Positions 26,363-34,981 of a stretch of 64,000 bases of DNA are shown here, piece after piece. Origin of the DNA: Oscillospiraceae bacterium (lineage in GTDB: Bacteria > Bacillota > Clostridia > Oscillospirales > SIG627); NCBI GenBank assembly GCA_015065085.1, contig SVQW01000003.1, forward strand, positions 62,001 to 126,000, given 5' to 3'. Both the position numbers and the translations under genes were made by a program. The notes below the pieces were generated by a model that ran no database searches, was not told the DNA's origin, and saw nothing but the letters and a program-made list of their open reading frames with translations. Position 1 is the stretch's first letter, and each line of letters starts with the position of its first letter.

Positions 26363-28405
26363 ATGAAATATATAAAATTTTCACTGTTCGCGGTAATCAA
26401 TCTGATACTGCTGTGCAGTGCGGCATTTGCCGGAAACATAATAAATGAAGGGCTTTTCCTTTCGCACGACGGCGTTTTATACTACTCGGAACAGGATGAC
26501 GGCGGCAAGCTTTATGCTCAAAAGGACGGCTACAACGTAAAAATCAGCGACCTCAACGCAAAATATATAAATGTACACCAAAACGAAATCTATTTCTGTT
26601 CCACCGATGACACAGGCGAATATGCCGCGATTTCAAAGTACAATATCGATACAGGCAAAGTTGTCACTATACATGCCGTCGAGATGGTAAAGGGCATAAA
26701 AAATCTGTACATACAGGACGGTACGGCGTATTTCCAGTCTGAAGGCAAAATATTCACCTTTTCAATTGAACAGAGAAAAATAGAACCCGCTCTGGAGGAC
26801 GGAGAAATTGTCAACTTTATTCCCCTCCCAAACGGCTTTATATATACAAAAATTTCCGACAAAAAAACACCGCTTTATTATAACAACGGTAAAAAATCTC
26901 TGAGAATAGCCCCAGACGTGTCGTCATTCGACTACAACGACGGAACTGTATACTATACCGACGATTCCGACGGTGCACTGATTTCCTACACACTTTCAAG
27001 TAAAAACGAAAAGCTCCTCGCCGACAACGCAAAGCTCTCAAATCTCATTTTCCATAACGGTACCATCTACGGAAAAGGCGATGACGATTATACAATTTAC
27101 AGCTACAACATAAAAAAGAAAGCCTTCGATTCGCAAAATCACGGAATTTTTTCATTTTTTAATATAGTTGACGGCGAAATAAAAAGCGTATACTATTCGG
27201 GCGCACTGCTTTCTCAAACGCTTATCGAGGGATACAGCCCTGTTTCGCTCACCTCATATCTGCCCGACACGGGGACATACAAAAGCTGGAAGCAGTACGA
27301 TTCCCGCTGGGCAAATATCAAATTTCCAAACGGTGAAACCGTAAAGGGCGTAGGCTGTCTGGTAACCAGCATTGCAATACTGATTGTAGGCTCGGGAATA
27401 CGTGATGAGGCACATTTCAATCCCGGTACATTTGTGGAATCGCTCAAAAACAACAACGGCTTCAGCGGTGCTTCTCTCTACTGGTCAGCCGTTGAGCGAG
27501 TGGTTCCCGAATTCAAAGTGTATTCATCCTGGACCTCGCTTTACGGAACAAAAAAAGAAAAGGCAGATGCTATTGCCTCTCACCTTAATGCAGGACGCAA
27601 GGTAGTTATACGCGCAGTATCCAACCAGCACTGGGTAGCTGCCGACAAGGTGGAAAACGGCAAGGTATACATTTGCGACCCGGGCAGAAATGTCACAGAC
27701 CTTTTCAGCTACTATGACGCTGAGGACGTCACACGTATCGCTGTTTTTCATCCCATTTCCTCCGAAGCGGTAAAATACGAAAGCGGCGTTTATTCCATAA
27801 CATCGGATGACGGATTGAGACTGCGTTCGGGTCCGGGACTTAATTATGACCGCCTTGACCTTATTCCCTTTGAAACAGTTGTTAAAATAAAGGATGTCGG
27901 CGACGGCTGGGGATATACCACCTATAAAGGCACAGAAGGATGGGTATTCATGGAATACACCAAATATATCAGTCCCCTCACCTACACCGTAGCCTATGAT
28001 GCCAACGGAGGCATAAATCCGCCCGCCCCACAGGAAAAAACTCATGACACGGCAATTAAACTGCAAATCGGTCAGCCGCAGCGCGACGGATATATATTTA
28101 TCGGTTGGTCAGCCGACCCAAAAGCCACTCTCTCCTCTTATTCTCCCGGCGGGCTTTATGATGCGGATGCGGATATAACTCTTTATGCCGTGTGGCAAAA
28201 AAGCTCGGTAAGCATCATTTACGGCGACGTGGACGGCAACGGGGTCTTTAATGTAAATGACATAATCTACACATCTCTTCACCTTAAAGATCCTCAAAAA
28301 CATCCTATGTCGTACACCATGTCAAGCGCGGCAGATATAAATAAGGACACCAAGGTGGATTCAATGGATATCGAACTGATGCGTATAAAGCTTGCAATGG
28401 AGTGA
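26363..28405 (+). CDS. Secreted C39-like cysteine peptidase with dockerin domain
   Basis: 680-residue exported protein. Signal peptide about 1-23; a beta-propeller-like DUF5050 region (about 25-285); a C39-like peptidase domain (about 300-455) with the Cys in GVGCLVTS, the His in NQHWVAADKV and the Asp in CDPGR; a bacterial SH3 domain (about 468-530, LRLRSGPGLNYDRLD); an InlB-type repeat (about 540-608, AYDANGG...GYIFIGWS...LYAVW); and a C-terminal type I dockerin with two calcium loops, DVDGNGVFNVND and DINKDTKVDSMD. The dockerin implies attachment to a cohesin scaffold. The ATG follows ACGGAGA. The next gene starts 4 bp later. Substrate unknown; wall or peptide processing is inferred. Confidence 0.85.
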   Translation: MKYIKFSLFAVINLILLCSAAFAGNIINEGLFLSHDGVLYYSEQDDGGKLYAQKDGYNVKISDLNAKYINVHQNEIYFCSTDDTGEYAAISKYNIDTGKVVTIHAVEMVKGIKNLYIQDGTAYFQSEGKIFTFSIEQRKIEPALEDGEIVNFIPLPNGFIYTKISDKKTPLYYNNGKKSLRIAPDVSSFDYNDGTVYYTDDSDGALISYTLSSKNEKLLADNAKLSNLIFHNGTIYGKGDDDYTIYSYNIKKKAFDSQNHGIFSFFNIVDGEIKSVYYSGALLSQTLIEGYSPVSLTSYLPDTGTYKSWKQYDSRWANIKFPNGETVKGVGCLVTSIAILIVGSGIRDEAHFNPGTFVESLKNNNGFSGASLYWSAVERVVPEFKVYSSWTSLYGTKKEKADAIASHLNAGRKVVIRAVSNQHWVAADKVENGKVYICDPGRNVTDLFSYYDAEDVTRIAVFHPISSEAVKYESGVYSITSDDGLRLRSGPGLNYDRLDLIPFETVVKIKDVGDGWGYTTYKGTEGWVFMEYTKYISPLTYTVAYDANGGINPPAPQEKTHDTAIKLQIGQPQRDGYIFIGWSADPKATLSSYSPGGLYDADADITLYAVWQKSSVSIIYGDVDGNGVFNVNDIIYTSLHLKDPQKHPMSYTMSSAADINKDTKVDSMDIELMRIKLAME

Positions 28406-28409
28406 TAAA

Positions 28410-29252
28410 ATGCTGAAATTCCGGAAAGCGTGTTGTCTTTGCATTGTTGTGGCGATAGTATTGATTTTTTGTGCCTGTGCACGGAACAACGGGCAAAATG
28501 AAACACTGCTGGTTGATTTTATAAATGTAGGGCAGGGCGACAGCACTCTCATATCGCTCCCCGACGGAAGATTCATTCTTTGTGATACAGGTCCGGAATC
28601 AGCAAAGCATGCCCTCAACGATCAAATGAGAAGCCGCAAAGTGGATAAGCTGGCAATGCTTATACTCACCCACCCTCATAATGACCATATAGGCAATGCG
28701 GATGATGTGGTAAAAAGATATGATATTGAAACACTTCTTATGCCGGATGCCTCTTCAACACATCCGACATACGATAAATTCACCCGGGCATTATCACACA
28801 CCGATATTGAAATAACCCATCCTTCGGCAGGAGATGTGTACACCTTCGGAGACGTGACACTGACCGTATTGTCACCAAATGGCACAAATTATACCTATGA
28901 GGACTTGAACGAAATCAGTATAATGTTCAGGCTCAGCTACAAGGATACAGATTTTCTGATATGTGCCGACAACACTCCCTCATCGCAAGGAAATGTACTT
29001 CTTTCGGGGGCTGAGATTTCATCGGAAGTGCTCAAGGTCCCCCATCACGGCTCTAAGGATGATGCAGTTCAGGCATTCATTAACGCCGTAGCTCCGGACT
29101 ACGCTGTGATAAGCTACGGCATCGATAACACCTACGGGCATCCGCACAACTACACGCTGGGGCTTTTGGACATTGCAAAAGCCGAGGTTTTTGAAACTGC
29201 ATACGGCACTGTAACCGTCTCCACCGACGGAAAGAATATAACCGTGGAATAA
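28410..29252 (+). CDS. Lipoprotein with ComEC-type metallo-beta-lactamase domain
   Basis: 280 residues from ATG 28410 (GGAG overlapping the previous stop). A lipobox FCAC near residue 23 anchors it outside the membrane. The domain matches the hydrolase part of ComEC: VDFINVGQGDSTLI, the metal motif THPHNDHIGN near residue 92, ADNTPSS and KVPHHGSKD. ComEC-like stand-alone hydrolases may degrade extracellular DNA or other phosphodiesters. It is probably co-transcribed with the peptidase before it. Confidence 0.87.
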   Translation: MLKFRKACCLCIVVAIVLIFCACARNNGQNETLLVDFINVGQGDSTLISLPDGRFILCDTGPESAKHALNDQMRSRKVDKLAMLILTHPHNDHIGNADDVVKRYDIETLLMPDASSTHPTYDKFTRALSHTDIEITHPSAGDVYTFGDVTLTVLSPNGTNYTYEDLNEISIMFRLSYKDTDFLICADNTPSSQGNVLLSGAEISSEVLKVPHHGSKDDAVQAFINAVAPDYAVISYGIDNTYGHPHNYTLGLLDIAKAEVFETAYGTVTVSTDGKNITVE

Positions 29253-29269
29253 ATTACCTTGAATTACTT

Positions 29270-29321
29270 CTCCCGCTCCGGTCAATACTCTTTTTGTGAA
29301 AAAAGAGTAGAGGGGCGGGAG
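29270..29321 (+). promoter_or_regulatory. Nested hairpin covering the sigG ribosome binding site
   Basis: Outer stem CTCCCGCTCC (29270-29279) with GGGGCGGGAG (29312-29321), one G-U pair; inner stem ACTCTTTTT (29287-29295) with AAAAAGAGT (29300-29308). The 3' arm of the outer stem is the Shine-Dalgarno sequence of sigG, 4 nt before its ATG. No T-run follows, so it is not a standard terminator. Confidence 0.75.
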
Positions 29322-29325
29322 TTTT

Positions 29326-30132
29326 ATGTACAACAAAGTAGAAATCTGCGGTGTCAACACATCCAAGCTTAAAACACTCACTAATGCGGAAAAAGCAGAG
29401 CTTCTCAAGCGTACCAAGGAAGGCGACATGGCAGCTCGTGAAGAGCTTATAAACGGAAATCTCAGACTCGTTCTCAGCGTAGTACAAAAATTCAGCGGAA
29501 GAGGCGAAAACCCGGACGACCTTTTTCAGGTTGGCTGTATCGGACTGATAAAAGCCATTGATAATTTCGACCTTAATCAGAACGTACTGCTGAGTACCTA
29601 TGCAGTTCCCATGATAATGGGCGAAATCCGTCGTTATCTGCGTGACGACAACATGATACGCGTCAGCCGTTCGGTGCGCGACCTGGCATACAAGGCACTG
29701 AGCGAAAAAGAACGGCTTTCTGTTTTATTGGGGCGTGAGCCGAACATTGAAGAAATAACGGCCGCGGTAAACAAAGTGCTCAGCGAGTCGGAAAACCCGC
29801 TTCCTCCTTGTACCAAAAAGGACATAACGGATGCGTTGGATGCAATTATGGACCCCGTTTCTCTGTTCGACCCGGTATACTCCGATAACGGAGATTCCAT
29901 TTTTATAATGGATCAGCTGTGCGATAACAGAAACAACGATGACAACTGGACGGAAAATATCGCCCTTAACGAGGCTATAAAAAAGCTGGGGCAACGAGAA
30001 AAGGCAATTCTCGACATGCGCTTCTACCGTGGCAAGACCCAGACCGAGGTTGCGGCGGAGGTGGGCATATCCCAGGCACAGGTAAGCCGTCTTGAAAAAG
30101 GCGCACTTTCCCGCATAAAAAAGAATATTTAA
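29326..30132 (+). CDS. sigG: RNA polymerase forespore sigma factor SigG
   Basis: Late forespore sigma factor of sporulation. The 268 residues begin NKVEICGVNTSKL, the SigG-specific N-terminus, followed by region 2 (NGNLRLVLSVVQKFSGRGE, DDLFQVGCIGLIKAIDNFDL, YAVPMIMGEIRRYLRDDN), region 3 and region 4 (REKAILDMRFYRGKTQTEVA, ISQAQVSRLEKGAL). In Bacillus sigG follows spoIIGA-sigE; here those genes are absent from the window and sigG stands behind an extracellular hydrolase gene. Its leader can fold into a hairpin that hides the ribosome binding site. Confidence 0.95.
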   Translation: MYNKVEICGVNTSKLKTLTNAEKAELLKRTKEGDMAAREELINGNLRLVLSVVQKFSGRGENPDDLFQVGCIGLIKAIDNFDLNQNVLLSTYAVPMIMGEIRRYLRDDNMIRVSRSVRDLAYKALSEKERLSVLLGREPNIEEITAAVNKVLSESENPLPPCTKKDITDALDAIMDPVSLFDPVYSDNGDSIFIMDQLCDNRNNDDNWTENIALNEAIKKLGQREKAILDMRFYRGKTQTEVAAEVGISQAQVSRLEKGALSRIKKNI

Positions 30133-30139
30133 ACAAAAA

Positions 30140-30168
30140 CCGTGGGTTGCAGAATTTGCAACCCACGG
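30140..30168. terminator. Bidirectional terminator between sigG and the HAD gene
   Basis: CCGTGGGTTGC (30140-30150) and GCAACCCACGG (30158-30168), 7-nt loop, flanked by A-rich and T-rich tracts on both sides, between convergent genes. Confidence 0.85.
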
Positions 30169-30176
30169 AAATTTTA

Positions 30177-30893
30177 TTAAAGAAGCTCGGCAATATATTC
30201 GGGAAAACGTGTGTAATCATCCACACAAATAAATTTTACGGGTGATTTATACACCGACTCATCATTTCCGCCCATTCCGTAATCATCACCGACAAAAACA
30301 ATATTCTCGTATGTATAACCCTTTTCCTTGCAGTAAATATCCAGCGCACCGAATTTATCGTAAGGTCTTGGTGCCATATCAAATGAGGAAGAACCGCCCA
30401 CAAATACTACATATTCCGAAAACGTCTCCACTACATCTGCATATATTTTTCTGCGTTTGGAACGGTCGGGGTCAAATGCCAATTTGTCCTCCTGCAATGC
30501 CTTAGTGCCAAGCACGGGAAAAGTCACGCATCCGGACGGATGAAACTCCACATTCTCACCGCGAAATTCGGTGTAACCATATTTTTCTCTCAGCATGGTA
30601 ACACGCTTTTCCACAGATTCTCGGTCACATTCAAATTTGAGATCACGCTTAATATCGATATCCTTTGTTACTGGATTGTATTCGCCGTACTGCAAACCGT
30701 AATTTCCGATAATATCAATGGGATAATGCTCCATCTGCTCGAAAATTCTGTGCACCTGACCTGCGCCTACCATAAGAAGCTTATACTTTTTTCCCAAAGC
30801 ATCCAGTGCCGCCTTGTTCTCGGCAGTGAGAGGCTGTTTGTGTTGGGTAAGAGTACCGTCAAGATCAAACGCAATCACTTTAATGTTATTCAT
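30177..30893 (-). CDS. HAD-superfamily (IIB, phosphomannomutase-like) phosphatase
   Basis: 238 residues with HAD motif I DLDGTLTQ near residue 10 and motif IV VGDDYGMGGND near 203; the cap resembles the eukaryotic-type phosphomannomutase group (RGENVEFHPSGCVTFPVLG). It probably acts on a sugar phosphate, either as phosphatase or mutase. It stands alone, convergent with sigG. Confidence 0.8.
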   Translation of the reverse strand: MNNIKVIAFDLDGTLTQHKQPLTAENKAALDALGKKYKLLMVGAGQVHRIFEQMEHYPIDIIGNYGLQYGEYNPVTKDIDIKRDLKFECDRESVEKRVTMLREKYGYTEFRGENVEFHPSGCVTFPVLGTKALQEDKLAFDPDRSKRRKIYADVVETFSEYVVFVGGSSSFDMAPRPYDKFGALDIYCKEKGYTYENIVFVGDDYGMGGNDESVYKSPVKFICVDDYTRFPEYIAELL

Positions 30894-30915
30894 TTTTTAC
30901 CTCATAATTTTGTTA

Positions 30916-30944
30916 TTGACTTTTTTTACAAATTATACTATAAT
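30916..30944 (+). promoter_or_regulatory. Sigma-A promoter of the amidohydrolase gene
   Basis: TTGACT, 17 bp, TATAAT, near-perfect. The leader to the ATG at 31034 is about 80 nt. Confidence 0.8.
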
Positions 30945-31033
30945 GTTTATTATAACACAGTCGTATACAAAAATCAAGCTGTATTTACGCAAATCTTACG
31001 ATGCCTTTACAATACATTTAAAGGAAAACGAAA

Positions 31034-32140
31034 ATGGAAAAAACAAATGTTGAAATCCACGGATATTCAAAAGAACCGATTTACGAAATGCATACCCATA
31101 TGCTTTACAACCGTCCCGTTACGGATACCGTGGATGCCTTCAAAAACATAATGCGTCACTTCAATTTCGGCAAAATGCATCTTGCCAGCATCGCAATGAT
31201 CGATACAACCGAAAACGTCAAAGCACTTTACTGCAAGGACAGAATTGACAACTTGTATGCCTCGGGAAGCATCAATCATCATTTTGACAGCCGCGACACA
31301 TCGGATTTTTTCCTCAGTGAAATAAAGAAGTACCACGCAATGGGCTGTGACAGTATAAAAATTCTGGAATCCAAGCCCAGTCAGCACCTCAGACTTTACA
31401 CCCCCGACCTGAGCCACAAGGTATACGAAAAATTCTTTAATTATGCCGAAGAAAACCAGATACCTCTCATAATGCATGTTGGTGACCCGTTGGAAATGTG
31501 GGATCTTTCGAAAATGAGTCAATATGCCATTGAACGCGGATGGTACTGCGGCGGCGAGGGCAGACCCAGCCTTGAGGATTTGAGAAAAGAAACCGAAAAT
31601 ATCCTCAAAAAATTCCCCAAGCTCCGTCTTTCACTTGCTCACTTCTTCTTCATGAGCGATGATATTGACAGAGTTGCCAAAATGCTGGACAGCTATGAAA
31701 ATCTATATTTCGACCTGTGCATCGAAAATGCTCAGTTTGCCAACTTAACCGACAGATACAACGATGCAAAAAAATTCTTCATCAAATACAGCGACCGTTT
31801 CATGTACGGCACCGATACCTATCATTTCGCGTTGGACGGCATGACAGAGGAACAGCGTTACGGTCACAGAATCAACCAGATACGTTCCTTTGTGGAAATG
31901 GACAAGGAATACATATACACCGTTGAGGGTACAAACAGACGTGTACGTACACTGGCACTTGACAAGCAGTATCAGGATAATATATTCCGTAATAATTTTA
32001 TTGAGTTTTTCGGTCAGAATCCCCGAAAAATCGACCGTGAAATGGTGGTTGCGGAATGCGAAAAGATAATTGCCGAAAGAGAGCTTGACGAGTTGATGCG
32101 CGCAAATGTTGAAACGGTAAAGGCACATTTTTCAAAATAA
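31034..32140 (+). CDS. Amidohydrolase-2 family metal-dependent hydrolase
   Basis: 368-residue TIM-barrel enzyme. Metal ligands are visible as EMHTHML (HxH) near residue 16, LIMHVGDP near 143, LAHFFF near 198 and a terminal-strand aspartate in MYGTDTYHF near 258. The group includes decarboxylases and lactone hydrolases, so the substrate cannot be named. AAGGA precedes the ATG. The gene has its own promoter and terminator. Confidence 0.8.
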   Translation: MEKTNVEIHGYSKEPIYEMHTHMLYNRPVTDTVDAFKNIMRHFNFGKMHLASIAMIDTTENVKALYCKDRIDNLYASGSINHHFDSRDTSDFFLSEIKKYHAMGCDSIKILESKPSQHLRLYTPDLSHKVYEKFFNYAEENQIPLIMHVGDPLEMWDLSKMSQYAIERGWYCGGEGRPSLEDLRKETENILKKFPKLRLSLAHFFFMSDDIDRVAKMLDSYENLYFDLCIENAQFANLTDRYNDAKKFFIKYSDRFMYGTDTYHFALDGMTEEQRYGHRINQIRSFVEMDKEYIYTVEGTNRRVRTLALDKQYQDNIFRNNFIEFFGQNPRKIDREMVVAECEKIIAERELDELMRANVETVKAHFSK

Positions 32141-32154
32141 TAAAACAAAATACA

Positions 32155-32184
32155 AAAATCCGCTGTCATGTGACAGCGGATTTT
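32155..32184. terminator. Terminator between convergent genes
   Basis: A palindrome AAAATCCGCTGTCA/TGACAGCGGATTTT with a minimal loop, serving the amidohydrolase (plus) and the alcohol dehydrogenase (minus). Confidence 0.9.
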
Positions 32185-32204
32185 ATGTATACCGTGGCTT
32201 TAAA

Positions 32205-33386
32205 TTAAAAATCAACCTCTGTGCCGTAGAAGGTGCACTTGAACAGCTTTGCCATCTGCTCAGGATTGATGCTTCTGGGGTTAGAGCCTGTACAAGCGTC
32301 TGCAACTGCGTTAGCCGCTATGTCATCCAGTTTTGCCAGGAACTCTTCTTCCTTAACGCCAAATTCCTGAATGGTTTTCGGAATACCCATAGCTCTGTTG
32401 AATTCTTCAATCTTAGCAATAAGTGCATTTACCTGTGCTTTTTCGGAAGCACCGCCCAGACCCACACGTCTTGCAATGTCAGCATATCTTCTCATTGCTT
32501 CGGGTTCATGTGCATTATACTTAATAACATAAGGCAGATAAATAGCATTTGCACAGCCATGAGGAATATGACCGGTTGAGAAAGCCGCGCCTGTCTTATG
32601 AGCCATGGAGTGAACTATGCCGAGAAGTGCGTTGGTAAATGCCTGACCGGCAAGGCACTGGGCATAATGCATCTGCTCTCTTGCGTCCATATCCTTATTA
32701 TAGGACAGGGGCAGATAGTCAAATACCATTTCTATGGCCTTAATTGCCAAGGGATCGGTAAAAGGAGAGTTCAATGTGGAAACATACGCCTCAACAGCAT
32801 GTGTAAGCGCATCCATACCTGTATATGCAACCTGCTTCACGGGAAGACTTTCAACCAGTGCAGGATCAACGATTGCAACATCGGGAGTAATTTCAAAATC
32901 AGCCAAAGGGTACTTTATGCCTTTTGAATAATCGGTTATAACTGCAAAAGCAGTAACCTCGGTAGCTGTTCCCGAAGTAGAGGGAATAGCACAGAAGTGC
33001 GCTTTCTGTCTGAGCTTAGGAAAATTGAAAGGAACGCAAAGGTCCTCAAAAGTGGTTTCGGGATATTCGTAGAATGCCCACATCGCCTTTGCGGCATCAA
33101 TGGGAGAACCACCGCCGATAGCAACTATCCAGTCAGGCTGGAAATCTCTCATAGCCTTTGCACCGTTCATAACGGTTTCAACAGAAGGATCGGGTTCAAC
33201 ACCTTCAAAGAAAGCAACCTCCATGCCTGCCGCTTTGAGATAATCGGCAATCAAATCAAGAAATCCGCCTTTTCTCATAGAGCTTCCGCCCGAAACGATA
33301 ATAGCTTTTTTTCCGGAAAGGTTCTTGAGATTTTCAAGAGCGCCCTTTCCGTAATATAAATCTCTGGGTAAAGTAAATCTTGCCAT
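32205..33386 (-). CDS. Iron-containing alcohol dehydrogenase
   Basis: Group III NAD(P)-dependent dehydrogenase, about 393 residues from ATG 33386 (GGAGG upstream; the longer in-frame start is rejected). It has the NAD motif GGGSPIDAAKAMW near residue 95, PSTSGTATEVTAFAVI near 137 and the metal-binding region DALTHAVEAYVS and GIVHSMAHKTGA...HGCANAIYLP near 195-280. Likely a butanol-, propanediol- or lactaldehyde-type enzyme in fermentation. A TATAAT at 33421-33426 (minus strand) may be its promoter. Confidence 0.92.
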   Translation of the reverse strand: MARFTLPRDLYYGKGALENLKNLSGKKAIIVSGGSSMRKGGFLDLIADYLKAAGMEVAFFEGVEPDPSVETVMNGAKAMRDFQPDWIVAIGGGSPIDAAKAMWAFYEYPETTFEDLCVPFNFPKLRQKAHFCAIPSTSGTATEVTAFAVITDYSKGIKYPLADFEITPDVAIVDPALVESLPVKQVAYTGMDALTHAVEAYVSTLNSPFTDPLAIKAIEMVFDYLPLSYNKDMDAREQMHYAQCLAGQAFTNALLGIVHSMAHKTGAAFSTGHIPHGCANAIYLPYVIKYNAHEPEAMRRYADIARRVGLGGASEKAQVNALIAKIEEFNRAMGIPKTIQEFGVKEEEFLAKLDDIAANAVADACTGSNPRSINPEQMAKLFKCTFYGTEVDF

Positions 33387-33514
33387 AACAAACCTCCGTA
33401 TGTGTTTTATTACGGGAATAATTATAGCACACAAATGTTAAAAAACTAAAAAGATTACAAATGATTTGTATTAACATTGATTTGAATGTTTTCCTTTTAT
33501 GCAAACAAAAAACA

Positions 33515-33537
33515 ATCCGACCGTTTTACGGTCGGAT
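33515..33537 (-). terminator. Terminator downstream of the probable 6S RNA
   Basis: ATCCGACCGT and ACGGTCGGAT with a 3-nt loop; on the minus strand followed by TTGTTTTTTG. It lies behind the structured RNA region and ahead of the alcohol-dehydrogenase promoter. Confidence 0.85.
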
Positions 33538-33585
33538 ATTTCTTTCAAATGTTCACCCGCCGAGCCGTGCGCCCGCGGATTAAAA

Positions 33586-33743
33586 ACCCTGCTCACGCAA
33601 GGGTGGTGTTCCCTCGTCAACTTTGCGCTCCCAACATCCGCACAAGGCGGGAGGTCTGCATCCCGTTTTCCGAAGACAGAACTCCAATTAATCTTTGTGG
33701 GTTTAAAACACGAACATCACGCACTAAGCAGGCCGTTTGTTAC
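33586..33743 (-). ncRNA. ssrS: Probable 6S RNA
   Basis: The 385-bp gap 33387-33771 has no gene but holds a rod-like RNA on the minus strand. Near the 5' end is GATGTTCG, a segment also present in E. coli 6S RNA. The closing helix is CCTGCT with AGCAGG and GTGATGTTC with GAACACCAC. Inside are GGAG-TCTG/CAGA-CTCC and CCTTGTGCG/CGCA...CGAGG hairpins, consistent with the 6S open-promoter mimic. A TATAAT at 33750-33755 would start it near 33743. A G/C-rich hairpin (33551-33580) and a terminator follow. 6S RNA binds the sigma-A holoenzyme in stationary phase. The identification rests on fold and short motifs only. Confidence 0.65.
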
Positions 33744-33771
33744 GATGATATTATACGCCGTGAAGAAGAAA

Positions 33772-34089
33772 TTATTCTTCTTCGCCGTCCTCCTCATCAT
33801 AGTCATATTCTTCCATGAGGAGATCGTCAAAAATATCTGCTATGCGGTCAAACTCTTCGTCATCATCGATGCTCACAAGGTCCTCAAATTCATCGGGATC
33901 GCTTCCCTCGGAATGTACAGCCTTGAGGATAACGTACTCGTCACCGTCACCATCTACGGGAATAAGAGCAAAGTAGGTTGTACCCTCTTCCTCGATATTA
34001 CCAATTATTTCAAAATCGGCTTCAACGCCGTTTTCATCAACCAAAGAAACGATATTTGCTTCCTCTGGATCATATTTCTTTTCTGCCAT
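33772..34089 (-). CDS. DUF1292 family acidic protein
   Basis: 105 residues, strongly acidic, with the DUF1292 pattern (IVSLVDENGVEADFEIIGNIEEEG, YFALIPVDG, YVILKAV). Function unknown; the family is common in Clostridia and Bacilli. The ATG at 34089 is chosen; a GTG just before it is possible. It has its own promoter, and its 3' end overlaps the upstream region of the 6S-like RNA. Confidence 0.85.
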   Translation of the reverse strand: MAEKKYDPEEANIVSLVDENGVEADFEIIGNIEEEGTTYFALIPVDGDGDEYVILKAVHSEGSDPDEFEDLVSIDDDEEFDRIADIFDDLLMEEYDYDEEDGEEE

Positions 34090-34122
34090 CACAGTTATTA
34101 CCTTTCATATTTTGTTTACTAT

Positions 34123-34151
34123 ATTATATACCAAACACCTAAAATAGTCAA
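34123..34151 (-). promoter_or_regulatory. Sigma-A promoter of the DUF1292 gene
   Basis: TTGACT, 17 bp, TATAAT on the minus strand, about 35 bp before the start codon. Confidence 0.75.
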
Positions 34152-34173
34152 TAGTTTTTCACATAAATATATT

Positions 34174-34944
34174 TTAAAAATCTATTTCACAGCATATCGG
34201 GTAATGGTCGGACAGATAAAGCCCGTAATTGCAATCCTCCCAGCGAGTAACGGTATAGCTGTTTTCAGCTGTCTTTCTGTCGCAGAAAATATAATCGATT
34301 TTGTAATTTTCACTGACAGTGCCGTAGCCGTGATATGTCACATCGGTAATTCCCGCTGTCAGCTCGGTCATTGCAGGCTCCTCAAGAGCATAGCAATATT
34401 TAATGGTCTCGCTGTCGGGAAGAGCATTAAAATCGCCCGTAAGGAAAAACGGCAACTCAAAGCGCTTGTTCTGCTCGGATATGTACTTTGCAATCTGCTT
34501 TATGCCGAGCACTCTGGCCTGTTCTCCTATATGGTCAAGATGAGTGTTTATAAATCTGAACATCTTATTTGTCTTTATTTCGCGAAGCATTGTTGCAGTA
34601 ACTATGCGCGGACAACCGCTCTGCTCCTCGTAACGTGAGCCCGGAACATCGGGAGTGGGAGAAAGCCAAAAGCAATCAAGCCCTATAATGTCATATTTAT
34701 CCTTCAAAAATGCCACATCCATATGCTCGCCCGTAAAATCCGCCGAACGCGAGCGTCCGACAAACTGATATTCGCTCAGATGCTTTATAAGGAATTCCCT
34801 CATGTGAGGAAGCATTTCCTGAAATCCTATTACATCGGGCATTTCGGCATCTATTTTATCCAGTATAAGCCCTTTTCGGTTCTTAAACATGTTGGCTTGG
34901 TCAATTTTCACATCACAGCGAAGATTAAAGGTAACTATTTTCAT
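34174..34944 (-). CDS. Endonuclease/exonuclease/phosphatase (EEP) family protein
   Basis: 256 residues with the EEP fold signature: TFNLRCDV at the start, IGFQEM (metal Glu) near residue 43, FINTHLDH near 133, LTGDFNALPDS near 167 and YLSDHYPI at the end. It may hydrolyse a phosphodiester or phosphomonoester; substrate unknown. It stands where Bacillus has yabR/spoIIE next to divIC, without relation to them. Confidence 0.85.
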   Translation of the reverse strand: MKIVTFNLRCDVKIDQANMFKNRKGLILDKIDAEMPDVIGFQEMLPHMREFLIKHLSEYQFVGRSRSADFTGEHMDVAFLKDKYDIIGLDCFWLSPTPDVPGSRYEEQSGCPRIVTATMLREIKTNKMFRFINTHLDHIGEQARVLGIKQIAKYISEQNKRFELPFFLTGDFNALPDSETIKYCYALEEPAMTELTAGITDVTYHGYGTVSENYKIDYIFCDRKTAENSYTVTRWEDCNYGLYLSDHYPICCEIDF

Positions 34945-34981
34945 TTCAATTCCTCTTTTTTATTATGATAATTTGCAAAAA

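Noticed and set aside
30151..30160. Considered the sigG 3' hairpin as a regulatory RNA
   Set aside because: An 11-bp perfect stem between convergent genes with T-rich flanks is sufficiently explained as a bidirectional terminator.
33421..33480. Possible redox (Rex-type) operator in front of the alcohol dehydrogenase
   Set aside because: TTTTTTAACATTTGTG resembles only half of the known site; the second half is not there.
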